Assembly (NCBI GenBank): GCA_037176725.1
Contig: JAZBRS010000014.1
Coordinates: 76,986,501 to 77,050,500 of the forward strand
Length of the DNA stretch: 64,000 bases
From: Posidonia oceanica
Taxonomy: Eukaryota > Streptophyta > Magnoliopsida > Alismatales > Posidoniaceae
Direction: 5' to 3'
Below are positions 1-12,060 of this stretch, piece after piece; positions within the stretch are counted from its first letter, which is position 1; the number at the start of each line of letters is the position of its first letter. The translations under genes and the position numbers were made by a program. Under the pieces are notes generated by a model, which saw only the letters and a program-made list of their open reading frames with translations, was not told the origin of the DNA and did no database searches.

Positions 1-850
1 GCATTTTTTAGTTTGCATGCTTGGTTTTCTTTTTAGCTTGATTTAATTAAGTTTGAGTTTTTAATCTCTTGTTTAGTGTTTTTTAATTATTTTTCTTGGA
101 ACTCTGATTTGTTTCTTTTATGTTTTGGGGTTTTACAGATTTTTAAGGATTTTTATGGGTTTTTGCAAAAGAAAGAAGAAGGAAAAGGAAAAGAAGAAGA
201 AAAGGGGAAAAAGGAGAATAAAAGGGGAAAGAGATAGGTTTGAGGGAAAAGATTTTTAAAATTCAGGGAAAATGTTAAAAATAAAATAAAAATAGGAATA
301 AGATAGAGAAGGGATAGGAGTGCAAAGGGGGCCCACAGCCAAGCCAGGAAAAGGGCAAGAAGGGGATGAAAAGAGAGACGATAATCAGGAGAGAGAGAGG
401 AGAGAGAAAACGATAATCCCAGAGAGAGAAAACGATAATTCAAGCAAATGGAAGGCTTAGGAGTCTCGGAAAGGGGTGAAACTTGGCGGGTGTGGGGTCT
501 AGGGTTTCTAGTTTTGGTCTCAGGGTTTTGGTTTGGTTTTGAGGAAGTTTTGGAGGGGTTTTGAGGTGTAGAAAAAGGGTATTTTTGCCTAAGTTTCCTA
601 GGGTTTTTGGGAGGGGTCTGGTTTGAATTTTTGCAGGCTTTTTGGTGGGTTTGCTAAGTCATCAGGGGTGAGTTTTCCTATGGATTTTGGTTGGTTTTCA
701 GGCTCGAGAAAGGGGGGTAATCCTAGGTTGAGTTTGGGCTTGTCTTGAGGGGAAAGAAGGAGAGGAAGGTGCGGATTTGGGTCTAGATTCGGGTCCAGCA
801 GCCACTGGAAGGCTCCAATCGATCCGGCCTGTCAAAATGGGGTGTCAACA
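1..850 (-). mobile_element. Element F: 5' part of an Ogre/Tat-type LTR, cut by the window edge
   Basis: Read on the minus strand, this begins at 850 with TGTTGACACCCCAT, the same start as the LTRs at 6886, 25155, 48673 and 41351 (minus), and continues with the same order of blocks (CCATAGGAAAA, a CTTTTTCTACACC box, a pyrimidine-rich stretch near 160-440). It is clearly diverged from those copies, so it is a separate subfamily. It starts abruptly inside the gag of element C, so I infer a full element or solo LTR inserted there; its other end and the second target duplication (5-mer CAGTG at 851-855) lie outside the window. Confidence 0.8.
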
Positions 851-1583
851 CAGTGTAAGGTGTAGTGCAAGGGAGCAGTAGCTGTTGCACTGGCACGGTG
901 CCGGGCAACGAGCCTGAGGGGTGTTGTGCTCCTACCAATCCAGAAGACTGGCCACTAGAAGAAGGAGTTGCATGCAGTGCAAGGTGCTGTGCAGGTGTAG
1001 GAGGCTGAAAATGCGCTCCCATCGCCGGAACTGTAAGGAGCCGAGGCGACGGAAAGGGCGGAGGTGCAGTGTAGCGAGCCTGTAGGGCTACAGAGGGCGG
1101 CACCGGAACCTCAAGGGTTGGGCAGAAAGAGCAGGCCGCAGTCAGGTCGAGTGCGAGAACCATGCTTCACAGCCTATCAGCCTTAGACAATAAATGCTGC
1201 GCTTGCGATGCAGAAAACGCATCGACTGACAGGCCGAAGCACGAGGAGGTGTCCGCCAAAGGAGGCACGGAAACCAAGGAAGCAACAGGAGTGGATCCTA
1301 CGCAAAGGGTAGCCGCAGAAGGCTGGATTCCCGAGGTGGGAAGGCCCTGGGATGGAACAGAAGGCGACGCTCCTAGAGCCAGAGTGGCGGTCACCGTGGC
1401 AGACGTGGTGATAAGCTCCAGGTCGGCTAGGGTCGACCCTTGATCCAGATAATGGGGCTACGAGGTCTCCTGCACTAGAAGTGGAGAGGAGACGGGGGAT
1501 GCCAAACTAGAGGAAGGAGAGACCGAAGTTGGTACCTCTCCTGACGCCAATGAGGAAGGGAGCTCGCCGGTATACTAAGCCAT
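851..1583 (-). pseudogene. gag: gag N-terminal fragment of element C
   Basis: The minus-strand frame starts at an ATG (1583-1581) whose product begins M-A-stop-Y, matching the M-A-Q-Y start of gag in element B. Downstream it keeps the Pro/Ser/Gln-rich N-terminal region, with recognisable matches to A and B (for example PVQQL and the AMGAHF/TMGARL segment). The frame has three stops: TAG at codon 3 (1575-1577), another TAG near 1440, and a TGA near 1162. At 850/851 it stops against the LTR of element F, so the capsid domain, zinc knuckle and pol are not in the window. Gag is the structural protein of the virus-like particle; this copy cannot make it. Confidence 0.8.
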
Positions 1584-2676
1584 AGCGGACGGCGAGCGAA
1601 AGCAAACAGGTCTGCGGCTGAAGGCAGGGACACAAGACCTAAAGAGAGCTACTGTCGGAGGCGACAGATAGCCTAGAGACAGAGAGGGATGCTCGGGATC
1701 CTAGCTGAAGGAACCCGCACCTACCTGCAAAACAAATAAACGCATTAGAGGTTGGATGCACAAAGAGTTATTAGGGGTGGCATGATGCAGATGAATGCCC
1801 TAATATGCGCTCTCTTACCATGCATGTCCCAAGTAGATGACCTACTAGGACGCAGTCAGGGGTTATGGGATTATGCAGACTCTAGGTCAGAAAGAAGGCT
1901 CCCGTCTCGACCCTGCCAAAGCTCAGGTATAACGGGTGGTGCATTGGTGGCCTCGACCCTGCTAAAAGCATAGGTGGTACCCTCCAATAACACCGACGCG
2001 ACCCCTGGACATGGGGGGACAGACCGATCTACTCACACCATGCCAAAGCGTTGGGAGCAAGAGACCGGGACTATCCTTCTCAGATTGTGGGTTGACTCAG
2101 GTGAGAAGAATGCATGGTTTCTAAATGCTGATGCAAATGCTTTAGAGCGTTTTACTTACGTTTTATTAACCAAAGGGGAAAATTGCAAGTTTTGGCTCTA
2201 GTTGTGCTTAGATGTTACTGCTTTGCTTTATTGTGACTTTTAGATTAAGCAAAAGGGGAGCAAGCAAGTTTCTACTATCCTATGCATGGCATATGCGAAG
2301 GGGAGAGAAACAAAAGGTCATGGCATGCAAGCAATTCACACAGCAAGGCAAAAAGCATGGGCATGGCATGTGCAAGTGTAGGTGGTCATGATAGTGAAAA
2401 GAAAACACTTGTCATGTCAAAAGCAGGCATGCATGGCATGTGCGCGTGCAGTGGCATAGCAAATGTGCAAAGCAAAGCATTCATCATCCAAAAAGCATAT
2501 ATGGTGCCAAGCAATTATTTAGACATGCGATGTAGGAAAATAAAGCAGCGCAAGCAATCATGGCATAAAGCAGGTAAATAAACAAGCAGGCAGGTAAGCA
2601 GGTAAAGCAGCCAGAAGCAAAAGGCAAGCAAAACACCAAAGCAAGAGGCGAGAATGCCAAGGCGAAAGTTGGAGTA
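1584..2676 (-). other. Untranslated leader of element C, with a conserved block
   Basis: This lies between the primer-binding site and gag. About 220 bases (1875-2095, minus strand) align with the leaders of A (13420-13640) and B (55080-55300): shared strings include TCGGTCTGTCCCCCC, GAGGGTACCACC and GAGGCCACCAA. The rest is repetitive GGCATG/GCAAG-rich sequence without a credible gene. Confidence 0.7.
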
Positions 2677-2700
2677 CTGCTGTCCCCAGTGGAGTCGCCA
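2677..2700 (-). promoter_or_regulatory. Primer-binding site (PBS) of element C
   Basis: Minus-strand TGGCGACTCCACTGGGGACA begins one base (G) after the LTR end CTACA. Minus-strand synthesis would start here from a tRNA 3' end. Published Ogre elements are described as using tRNA-Arg; I did not check the tRNA itself. Confidence 0.85.
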
Positions 2701-2955
2701 CTGTAGTAATCCTGAATTCTAATCGTCCATGCACGTTACCAAAGCTTGCGTGCACCGATCAAAATAGGCTCACTATATGTGGCTGGATCCGAGGGAAGAA
2801 ACTCGACTCGGAAACGCTGGCAAAAGAAAAGAAAAGAAATGATAAGACAAAATCGGAGTCGCCACCGGGTCTATTGAATTGGAAGACAGGGAAAATTGGG
2901 GGTTAAGCATGAAAAGACATGCAAAACCAGATGCAAGGAGGGGCAAAGGGATGCA

Positions 2956-3008
2956 ATGCTAAGCTAAGCTATGCTATACTATGCTATACTATGCTATGCT
3001 ATGCTATG
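2956..3008. repeat. ATGCTATACT microsatellite in element C LTR
   Basis: Short run of AAGCT and ATGCTATACT/ATGCT units, about 53 bases. Simple-sequence expansion, no other function visible. Confidence 0.9.
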
Positions 3009-3664
3009 ACTCATGCCTAGGATAAAGGAAAGGTCGATGCGAGCCAAGAGAAAGGGCAAGGACTCCTGTTACGCACGGGGAAAGTGTTAGGCACCCCGAT
3101 ACGTCCGAGAATCGGTCTTTCTTAGGTAATCTTGCGCTAATGCAGGAAATTGCTAGCCTAATGCCTAAATGCCATAAATGCCTACCTGCTATGCAAGGGA
3201 AATAAACGTGCTATCTATGTGCTCAGCCACGCTGCTAGTGTTCCGAACTGGGCAGACCCTGGTTCGTGAGAACTCCTAAGCAGTAAGCATCACAGTCCTA
3301 TATGCAGATGCAGGCGATAAAACAAAACGGCGGGGAAACCAAGCAATGCAAGCGACATGCAAGCGATAAAGCAAAATAGGTGCGGAAAATGGTGCGGAAA
3401 ACAATGCAAGGCACGGGAAACGATGCAAAAGGCAGAAAGCGATGCAAAGAGGTGTGGAAAACTATGCGGTAGAGCAGGAAACGATGCAAAATGCGGAAAA
3501 CGGGGCAAAGCACGGAAAACAAGGCAAAGCGGGGTGTAAAACCAAAACAAAGGGGTGGGCAACATGCACAGGGGTTGCAGCAAGCCAAAGAAGCAATAAA
3601 ATGCGAGAAACGACGAGCGAAACAGAATCAGCACTTTAAAATGGCTGTCAGCCATTTGCAAGCA

Positions 3665-5852
3665 TTGGACGTTGGCACCACCAGCGTCCAACGTTGGATG
3701 CTAGCAACACCAGCGTCCAACACCTGCTGGAGGCAGACAGCATGCAAGTTTTGGAAATCAATGCATTCTAACTATATGGATGCAGTATAGATGCAAATAT
3801 GCAGCTAAATGGGTGCAAGGCATGCAGATCTAACCTAACAGAAGATTAAAAGAGAGATCAGAGCAAGGAGCAAGCCAGAATCAAGGATTAAAGCAAGCAG
3901 GTTGTTGGACGCCTATAGGCTTGGCGACCAACATTAGACGCCAGAGTGACAGGCGTCTAACACAGATCAGAAGACAGAGGAGAGAAAGAAGCATACAAAA
4001 GGCAAATAAAAAATAGGGATCATGCATTTGGGCTATTGGAGGTGAGCATGGGGCAAACAAGCAAACAAGGGAAGCATAAAAAATCAGAAAAAACCTTACC
4101 TGTAGCTTGTGCCAGGTCAGAGACACAACCAGGGTGTTGGACACGAGCTAGGCCGACGTCCAATGTTGGACACCAGCACCAGCAGCGTACAACGCCCTGG
4201 GAGGCACAACACACAAAGAAGCATGCATAAAATAGCCAAAATAATCCTCAGAAGTTAAAGAACAGTTGCTAAAGAAGCTAAGCATGCATAGGAACACAGG
4301 AGATATGCAAGCAAGGAGATCAGAATGACATGCAAGCTTTAAACAACAAGATGAGGAGCCAGGACGTTGGACGCTAGAGCCAGCAGCGTCCAACGTTGGA
4401 CGCTGAAGGCTCTGGCGTCCAACGACCAAAGCATGCAGACCTACCTGTTCTAAAGGGGGAGCTCAGCCATGACCCCACCTACATGCATGCAACTACTGAA
4501 ACATGCCATAATAGGAAAGAAACATCCACAGCAAGCTTGCCAAGCATTTAATCCAAGAGGACAAGATAAAAAGGGAGCATGCATAAGAATATAGGCTTAA
4601 AACTTGCAAAAGGGAATAAGCAACTTAAAGAAATCCTAGCAAACCTAAGCATGGTTGCCATAGGGGCCAGGCATCTCTAAGCAAGCATGGATCATAAATA
4701 AACATCAAAAATAGGCATGGTGTAGACATGGCAGCAAAGCAAAGCAAACAGGGGTGTTGGACGCTAGATGAACCAGCGTCCAACGTTGGACGCAGCTCAC
4801 CCAGGCGTCCAACGCAGGTAGGAAGCAAGATGAACTTAAATCATGCAAAAGGGCTTAAGCATGGATCAAAGCATGGATACAGGCATGGTATAACATCTAA
4901 AACACATAAAGGAGGCATGCAACACAAACTTGCAGAAAAAAAAGCTAACAAAAGAGCATGGAAAGCATCTGAACAAAAGCTGAGCAAGAGGGGCTGCTGG
5001 ACGCTGGCCTATGCCGCGTCCAACGTTGGACGCACCAGCTGGTGTGTCCAACACACTGAACTGGTGCGTCCAACACACTGAACTCCATTCTGGCCCCAAA
5101 TTGTGGCCAAAAGGATTCAGAAAAATGCAAGAATGCATGTGAATGTACATATTAGCATGCATGACCTACGGGGATAGAGTGCTTACCTCGTTGTAACCTG
5201 GAACGGCGTGTCGGCCTCCTTCATCGGCGCTACGGAAGTGGACGACCAGCTGACTCCGGTGAGCTCGTGCGGGCTGCTGGTGGCACGGGAGAGGTCGGCG
5301 AAGGGTCCGGGAGGAAGGTGGACACTTGGTTTCTCTCTGGAGGTGGAGAATTGCGATGCCAAGGGGCCGTGCTGGTCTGTGATCCCTAAGGAAGATGGGT
5401 GGTTGGCATGGTTTTGTTCAATGGGTTGCATGGGTTCTGCTGCAAATTGCAGCGGCTTAGAGGGGAATTGGTAGGCTTTGGCAGGTGCTCTGGTTGTGAG
5501 GGAGCCACAAGGGATGGCAGGAGGGGTCTGGGCATGTCAGTCGATGGCGACGAAGCCGCTGGTGGCTGACAGAGGCAGCAAATGGCAGTGAGGGCTTAGA
5601 GAGCAGGAAATCGGCTGAAATGGAGAAGAGATGGGTAGTTACTCAAGCTTGGAAGGTAGTGGATGGTGTGGAGTGGAGGAAGAGACAGGTAGTAAGAGCG
5701 GGGAGGCAGTGGAGTGGACGGGCGGTGAGCCGAAGGGGGCGGAGCAGTCGCTGCTGCAACTGAGCCGTTGGACGCTGGACCAGGAGGCATCCAACGTTAG
5801 ATGCTGGAACAGGGCGCGTCCAACGTTGGACGCTACCTATTCTAGCGTTCAA
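3665..5852. repeat. Seven paired-hairpin modules in the element C LTR
   Basis: Modules start near 3665, 3904, 4136, 4366, 4756, 4996 and 5767. Each is about 58 bases: GTTGGACGC, loop of 9-12, GCGTCCAAC, then at once GTTGGACGC, loop, GCGTCCAAC. In the best copy (4366-4423) the first stem is a perfect 10 bp and the junction GCGTCCAACGTTGGACGC (4386-4403) is a perfect 18-base palindrome. The copy at 5767-5852 has three stem-loops. Five of the spacings are 230-240 or 390 bases, suggesting an old degenerate tandem repeat in which only the dyads stayed alike. Confidence 0.85.
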
Positions 5853-6073
5853 CGTGCTCAGTTGGCAAAAGGCTGTAAAAGGGCTTGGGCTTGGGCTAAA
5901 AAGGTGAAAAAATGTGAAAAAAGGCTTGGGGTTTAGGCTTGGGATTTAGGTGAGGTTTTGGGCTAGAAAATGGATTAGAAAAGGGGTTAGAAAAAGGAGT
6001 GCCATTCCAGAGTCCACACGAGCCTGCAGGAGAAAACAACCAACTTCCGGGCTGTCAGAATGGAGTGTCTACT

Positions 6074-6643
6074 GCAACAGCTAATTTTTTCTCTACCCTT
6101 AGCTTAAGCGTGCATCTAGTAGCTTCGTAGACTTTTGCCACATGTTTTCCACCATGCACATAGCCCCACCACCTAGCTCGCCAGAGTCCGGTGATGGGTT
6201 CGCTACCCACACAAGCCGCCGACTGGTGAGTGTGTGGCTGCCTCCCTCGTGGACCCCATGGCTTGCTTAAGGTCTGGGAACTCTTCCCTTTCCCTCACAA
6301 AGCTTCACAGCTGGTTGTCATGGCTCGCCAGCCTCACAGATGGCCGGAGAAGACATGGAAACCGGCGACGAGAGGGAGGAGGTGGGTGGAGCAATCCACT
6401 CACCCAATTTTGTCACCAAGCATGTGTTTAGATTCGTCTTTACTTGCTCTTGCTTCCTAGCTATCTAGTTTGCCATTTTCAATCGATTTGATTGCTATTT
6501 CTGGCCGAGAAGTTTCCCGACTTGTTAGACGCATGACCTGGTGCGTCTAACGTTGGACATGCCTTGTGGCAACGTCCAACGGCCCTGCTTCCTTTTCCTT
6601 TGCTTTTTTCTCTTTTGCTGATGTGGTTTGATAAACTTGCTAT
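6074..6643 (+). mobile_element. Element G: left piece of a plus-strand C/G-family LTR
   Basis: This lies between the outer end of element C and the target duplication of element D, and continues at 46035. It carries one paired-hairpin module (6524-6580, GTTAGACGC...GCGTCTAAC, GTTGGAC...GTCCAAC), which ties it to the C/G LTR family. Its 5' part is missing. I infer that it lies left of the window because element C inserted here, with 6074-6078 (GCAAC) as the candidate duplication. No gene seen. Confidence 0.65.
6639..6643. repeat. Target-site duplication GCTAT (left) of element D
   Basis: GCTAT directly precedes TGTGGAC at 6644 and recurs at 46030-46034 directly after TCTACA. A 5-base duplication is the rule for Ty3/Gypsy integrase. 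Confidence 0.9.
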
Positions 6644-6885
6644 TGTGGACGGATTTTTGGGGTGTTGAAGATGAAGATGCCGGCGCTTCCACGTACGTCG
6701 ACAGCTTAGTTGTGATCGCCACTCGCCTTTGGGTAGACAAGACACCTGGGGAGAGATTGTGAAGATGTGGGTCCTCGAACCACTAGATCGACGGCTGGAT
6801 GTCGTCTAGCGGCCTCCTCGTGCTACGTAAGCGTTTTCCTTCCTTCAAAACAAATAAGCAAAAACAAGAGATCTAGATAAGTTGG
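6644..6885 (-). mobile_element. Element D 3' LTR, outer 242 bases
   Basis: Matches 44530-44771 nearly base for base (GATTTTTGGGGTGTTGAAG onward). It stops at the GTTGG duplication of element A and resumes at 30937; 242 plus 1258 bases equals the 1500 of the intact copy. Confidence 0.95.
6881..6885. repeat. Target-site duplication GTTGG (left) of element A
   Basis: GTTGG at 6881-6885 and 30932-30936 flanks element A. The undisturbed paralogous site at 44766-44775 reads GTTGGTGTGT once, confirming the pre-insertion sequence. Confidence 0.97.
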
Positions 6886-8780
6886 TGTTGACACCCCATC
6901 TTGGCAGGCTTGGACCACTTGGAGCCCTCCTGGTGATTGCTGGACTCAAACCCAAACCAAACCAAACCCTAACCCTCCTCTTTACCCTTCAAAACCAAGC
7001 AAACTTGACCTAAGCCTTTACCCCTCTTCCCAAGCTCAAAACCTAGCCAAAATCCATAGGAAAACCCACCAACATCCACTTAGCAAGCCTACCCAAGAAC
7101 CTAGAAATTTCCAAATCTAGACCATTCCCAAAAACCCTAGAAAACCTAGGTAAAACTCCCCTTTTTCTACACCTTAAAACCCTTCCAAAACCTTCTTAGA
7201 ATCAAACCAAAACCTCAGAACCAACACTAGAAACCCTAGGCTACCCACTCACCAATTTTCATCCCATACCAAGACCTTTAAGACCTCCATTCACTCAAAT
7301 TATCCTTTTCTCTCTCTGGGATTATCATTTTCTCTCTCCTCTCTCTCTCCTGATTATCATCTCTCTTTTCATCCCCTTCTTGCTCCTTCTCTGGTCTGGC
7401 TGTGGACCCCCTTTGTGCTTCTATCCTTCCTCTATCTTATTCCTATTTTTACTTTATTTTTAATACTTTCCCTAATTTTCAAAAAATCCTTTTCCTTCAA
7501 CCTATCTCTTTTCCTTTTATCTCCCTCTTTTTTCCATTTCTTTCCTCCTTCTCTTTTCCTTTTCCCTCTCTTGCAAAAATCCATAAAAACCCCTAAAAAT
7601 CTGTAAAACCCCAAAACATAAAAGAAACAAATCAGAACCCTAAGAAAACAATTAAAAAACATTAAACAAGCAATTAAAAACCTAAACTTAACTAAATCAA
7701 GCTAGAAGGAAAACCAAGCATGTGAGCTAAAAAATGCAAAACAAATCAAAAGAAAACACTAAAAAATCAAGAAAAAAACTAAAATGAAATCAAAACCCAC
7801 CAAGAGTAAAAATCCCATCAGAAGAATTAAAAAACAAACCCTAAAAAGAAGAATTAAAAATCAAACACTAAAACAAGTAATTAAAGAAGCAAAAGACTTA
7901 ACCTAATAAACATAAGAAGAACAACATAAAAAACTTAATTAAAAGGAAAAGAAAAACACACTTAAAAGATTTAAAAACACCCTATCAAACCAGAAAAATC
8001 TAACTAAAAACTTCAAGAAAAATCAACAAGTAAAAATCAAAGCATAATTTAAAAGACTTAAGAAAGAAAAAACCCTAAGAAGACTAAGACTTAAAAACCT
8101 AAAACCAATCCTGGTTAATACAAAAATAAATTCTAAAAAAATCCTAATCAATATCCTAAGTGTCCAACAAGCGAAACACAATTTTTAAAACAATTTAAAA
8201 CAAGGTTTAACAAACATTTAATCAAGTGAAAACCAATTAAAAGCAAAACCAAAACCCTAAAACCCTAATCAAGCCCAAAACACATTAATCAACCCAAAAT
8301 GGCCATTAAAAAACTTAATTAAAATCCTAATCTACATCACAACCTTTCTAGTATTTTTATTTATTTTTAGTCTATTTTTCCTAATTTTATTTCCTTTCTT
8401 TTCCCTCTCTTTCTTTCTTTCTTCTCATTTTTCTTTTCTTCTTTTTCCTTGCTGGGCCCAATCCAGCCCGTCTCTTCCTTTCTTCTTCATTTCTTTTTCT
8501 TTTTCCTTCGGCCCACAGCACAGTCCGGCCCACGCCTCTCCTTCTTCTTCCTCAACCTCCTCTGTGTTTTCCTTCCACCGTTTTTCTCCCGCGAGCCTTC
8601 AGCTACAGACTTCCCTCCTCTTTCAAAATTCGAAGCCTTCCGTCATGTCGCCTACAGCAGCTCGCCGCCTCGCCTTTGTCTCAGCAGCTTTTTCGGAGCC
8701 GGTCGCCAACCATCCTCTCCACTGCAGTAATCGCCGCTGAATTTAAATCTTCAGCGCGCCAGCAGCCGGCCTCCATCGGA

Positions 8781-8786
8781 TATAAG
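8781..8786 (+). promoter_or_regulatory. TATA box of element A 5' LTR
   Basis: GGATATAAGCC is conserved in the 3' LTR (27051-27056) and in solo LTR E (39467-39472, minus). It is followed by a C/T-rich, GC-rich leader with GAGAGA stretches, as expected downstream of a plant LTR promoter. Transcription would start about 30 bases later. Confidence 0.6.
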
Positions 8787-10079
8787 CCGCTCCTCCTCCG
8801 TTTCCATCAGTGGCAACAATCCTCACCCAGAGGGAGTAACCTTCAACTCCAGAGCAGACTCAGAGAGTAATTCCAGAGAGCGTTCCGCTTCTTTTCTTCC
8901 ACCTGCAACTCCTCCCTCTTCTTCTCTGCCTCCTCCATTTCCAGAAGAGAGAGTGGCTAGAGAGAGTGGTCTGAGCGTTCATCTTGGCATCCCAGAGAGA
9001 GACCCCAATTCCCCAGCCTCCCTTCAGCAATCGCCACCCATTCCCATTCAGAAATCCGCAGCGAACCTCCCTCTCACTTCTCCAGTAAACCAAACCTGTT
9101 CCCGGCCTCCACACTCCTCCCTGTTACTTCCCCAATCTCACCCAACACCCAGCCACCTTCCTTCAACATTTACCAGCCGTTCCACCACCTAAAACTGCTC
9201 TGAAACACCACCTGATCCCGACTGTAAACCCAACCTGATCCTCTCACAATTCCCATCACTCCAGTCCACTACTGCCTCCCAAAATCCACCCAAGCATTCA
9301 CCGAAACTCCACCTTTTCAGAGCCTCCGACATCAAGCCTAACCATCCACCACAGACCCAGAACGGCACAACAAACACCTTACCTCACCTCAGACCCAAAA
9401 TCAGCCCGACTCCCAATCTCACTCCACACTCACCAGAAAACCCCTCTGATCATCCACACAGCTTCGTCGAACTCCCAGCAATCTCCCCGAAGGCTCCGCT
9501 TCGCCGGACGAGCAGTGGACAAGGCCCCCCACCTCCGGCTGCATTCTGTCAACCCAACAAACTCAATCTTCCGCTCGAGCTGCAGAAGCACCATCCGATC
9601 ATCCGAGGAGCTCCGGAGGAACGTCCTGAAGAAGCCCCAACCACCGCGAGCCGCTGGAGTTCACCGCTGCAACCAGACGAGGACCGCCGGTCACCTCCGA
9701 TTCTGCCGAGGTCGGGAGCGCGTTCCAGACACAAACACAGGTAATTTCTTACCTCCCCCGCTCTCTCTCCTCCCCCTGCTGCTTTCCCGCCGATCAGAAG
9801 CCAGTTCCCAGCCCTCCTGCTCCGATCATGACTCGCCGGACGGTTCATCTTCTCCGGCGCCGGCCTCCTGTCCCCCTGATGCTCCGGCCGACAGAACGCT
9901 TCCCCGGTGATCCCCAAAGCTCCGCACGGTCGCCGGTAGTGCCCTCCGCCAATCTGCGCCTCCTCAGCCTCCCCTGTCGGCGGCCACGAGTTCTGATGGC
10001 TTTGTGCTACAGTGCTCGTCGCCGTCGACGAACACTGTGCATTTATTTTCTTAAGTTATAAGGTTTCTGGGCCAATATT

Positions 10080-10990
10080 GCATATCTGCCTTAAGTTTTT
10101 CCATTTTTGCATTCTGGTCCTTAGTTTATTTAATCTGCTTAGTTTCTGATTTAATATCATGCTAAATTGCAGTTTTTATTCATGCTTTTCTGTATTTGCA
10201 ATCTAGTCCTGTTACTGTGCTGTGCTGTTGTATTTTTTTGCATTTTAGCCCCTCTGTTTTCGTTTTTTGCACTTAAACCCTGCTCTAAATCAGTTTATTT
10301 AATTGCATGCATTTTACCATATGAAATTGCATTCTGCATCCCTTTATGTTTCTGATTTTGCACTTAGGTCCATGCACTGTAGAACTTAGGTTTAAATTTT
10401 AATTTTTGCATACTGCATTGCATGTTTGCCCCCCTGTTTTCTTATTTTTGCATTTAGGTCCATTTTAAATGGACAGTAACTGTTTTCCATGCATTTTGGC
10501 TTATTGCATTGCATTTTTAACCCTGTTTTTCCCGAAAATTGCACATCAGTCCTGTCTACTGATTTCAGAGCATGTTTACCATATAAAATTGCATATTTGA
10601 CCCCTGCATGATTCAAAAATTACACATAAGTCCTTGCATCCTTTAAAAATCATGTAAAAAGACTGTTTTGCCCCTAAAGTTGCATCTTAGCTCCTATGCT
10701 TACAAAATTGCATGTAGACCCTCCACTTGCATTCCTAGACTCCCCAGAATCCTGTTTTTTGGAAAATTTGCACTTTAGACCCTAGTTTTTTCCAAAATTA
10801 CCCTCTGATTTCCATTTGTTTTCAAAACTTCTTCCAATACATGCCCTCATTTCAAAGTAGCTTTCTGAACCCAATCTTTTGCAAAATAACCCTCTGCCCT
10901 CTCCTGTTTTCAAAACTCTCTCCTGTGGGCCCCATCCTTTTTGAAAATTTGCATTTAGCCCCCTTCTCTTCTCAAAAATGGCATTTGAAC
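10080..10990 (+). repeat. Degenerate GCATTTTAG/CCCTG array in the LTR
   Basis: About twenty loosely repeated blocks of the form AATTGCAT-TTAG-CCCTG, each 40-60 bases. The same array is at 28340-29260, 51720-52640 and, inverted, 37190-38130. Untranslated R-U5 sequence. Confidence 0.7.
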
Positions 10991-11769
10991 CTCTGTTTTT
11001 CTAAAAATTCCCTTCTTGTCTTTTCTTGCCTCTTGCATGCATCCTGCATTCATTTAGCTTTGCATTTTAGCATCCCTTTGCACACACTAAGCACCTTTAG
11101 CTCCCCTTCACTTGGGAGGACCTTTTGCACGCCCCTAGGACCTCCTGAACACCTAGATCTGTTCTTCTCCCCTGTTCTGGCCCTCCTGCCTTGAAGCTGC
11201 GATATCTTCCGATCCGGCCGTTGGATCTTCTCAAGTAAGCTGCCCAGACGACCGCAGCGAAGCGCTCTTCAGCATGGACTAGACAGATCTCAGATCAGGC
11301 TCCTGGATTTTCAGGTATGTCCTCCTGAACCCCTGCATTGCATTCATTTGCATGCCATTTGCATAGTTTTCCTCGTTTTCGATTTCTGTCTCTTTAAGCA
11401 TGTAGAATAGGACCTCTTCTTCTTGTCTATCAACTCAGATCCCTGTTTCACGTACTCTTGGGCGTTTTGTGTTGAGTTTTCCCTGGATTCACCACTTAAT
11501 GTGACTTTCTTCCCCCTTTTCCACGATCCGATCGCATCGCGAGCTTTGGGCAGCATGCGAGACACACCGTGGAACGGTTTAGTGGGAAATGGTCGCAAGA
11601 GAGGTGGTAATCCCTCCGTTTGCTCACTCTCCCCTTTGTAGGTCTTCACACCTACTCTGTGTAGCCCCGAACAGCGCCTGTTCTCACACATGCGTTGTTC
11701 TACTTCTCCTTTTACTGCTTCTAATCTTTTCCTTGCATTTGCATTCGCACAGCTTTTTCCGAGGTTTTA

Positions 11770-12060
11770 TCTCGCAGTTTTTGGCACCGTTTTGCGTGCC
11801 CGCTCTCGTTTTGGCATCGTTTTGCGTGCCTGCTTTGTGTTTCGCGTCGTTTTGCGCGCTCGCCCTGTTTTTGGCACAGATTCTTGTCCGTCATCGCCTT
11901 TTGCACCGATTTGCGTGCCGCCTTGCTTTCTCACCCGTTTTACGTACCGACCTTGTCTTTTTGCACCGTTTTGCGTGCTTTCTTGTTTTTTGCCTCGTTT
12001 TGCGTGCTTTACGCCGTTTTCTCTTGCATGTCGATCGCATTGCATGGTTTTGCCGTTGTT
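11770..12060 (+). repeat. About 31-base TTTTGCGTGC tandem array in the LTR
   Basis: About nine units, consensus near CACCGTTTTGCGTGCCNGC, each about 31 bases. Also at 30040-30310, 53410-53690, inverted at 36160-36460, and more diverged in element C (3340-3560, minus). The long open frames over this array are a by-product of the repeat period. Confidence 0.8.

Larger units (their letters stand above)
2702..6073 (-). mobile_element. Element C 5' LTR (family C/G, about 3.4 kb)
   Basis: On the minus strand it starts near 6073 with (A)GTAGACACTCC, probably a decayed TGTAGACACTCC, and ends at 2702 with ATTACTACA just before the PBS. Its 5' three quarters differ from the A/B LTR. The 3' part has shared blocks: a GCAAAACG-type array (about 3340-3560), the conserved GGTGCCTAACACTTTCCCCG segment (3055-3125), and a PBS-like TGGCGACTCCGATT (2851-2864). 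A Pro/Ser-rich leader-like stretch (5183-5431, minus) ends in a good splice donor, GAG|GTAAGC (5187/5186). The exact outer end is uncertain by a few bases. Confidence 0.8.
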
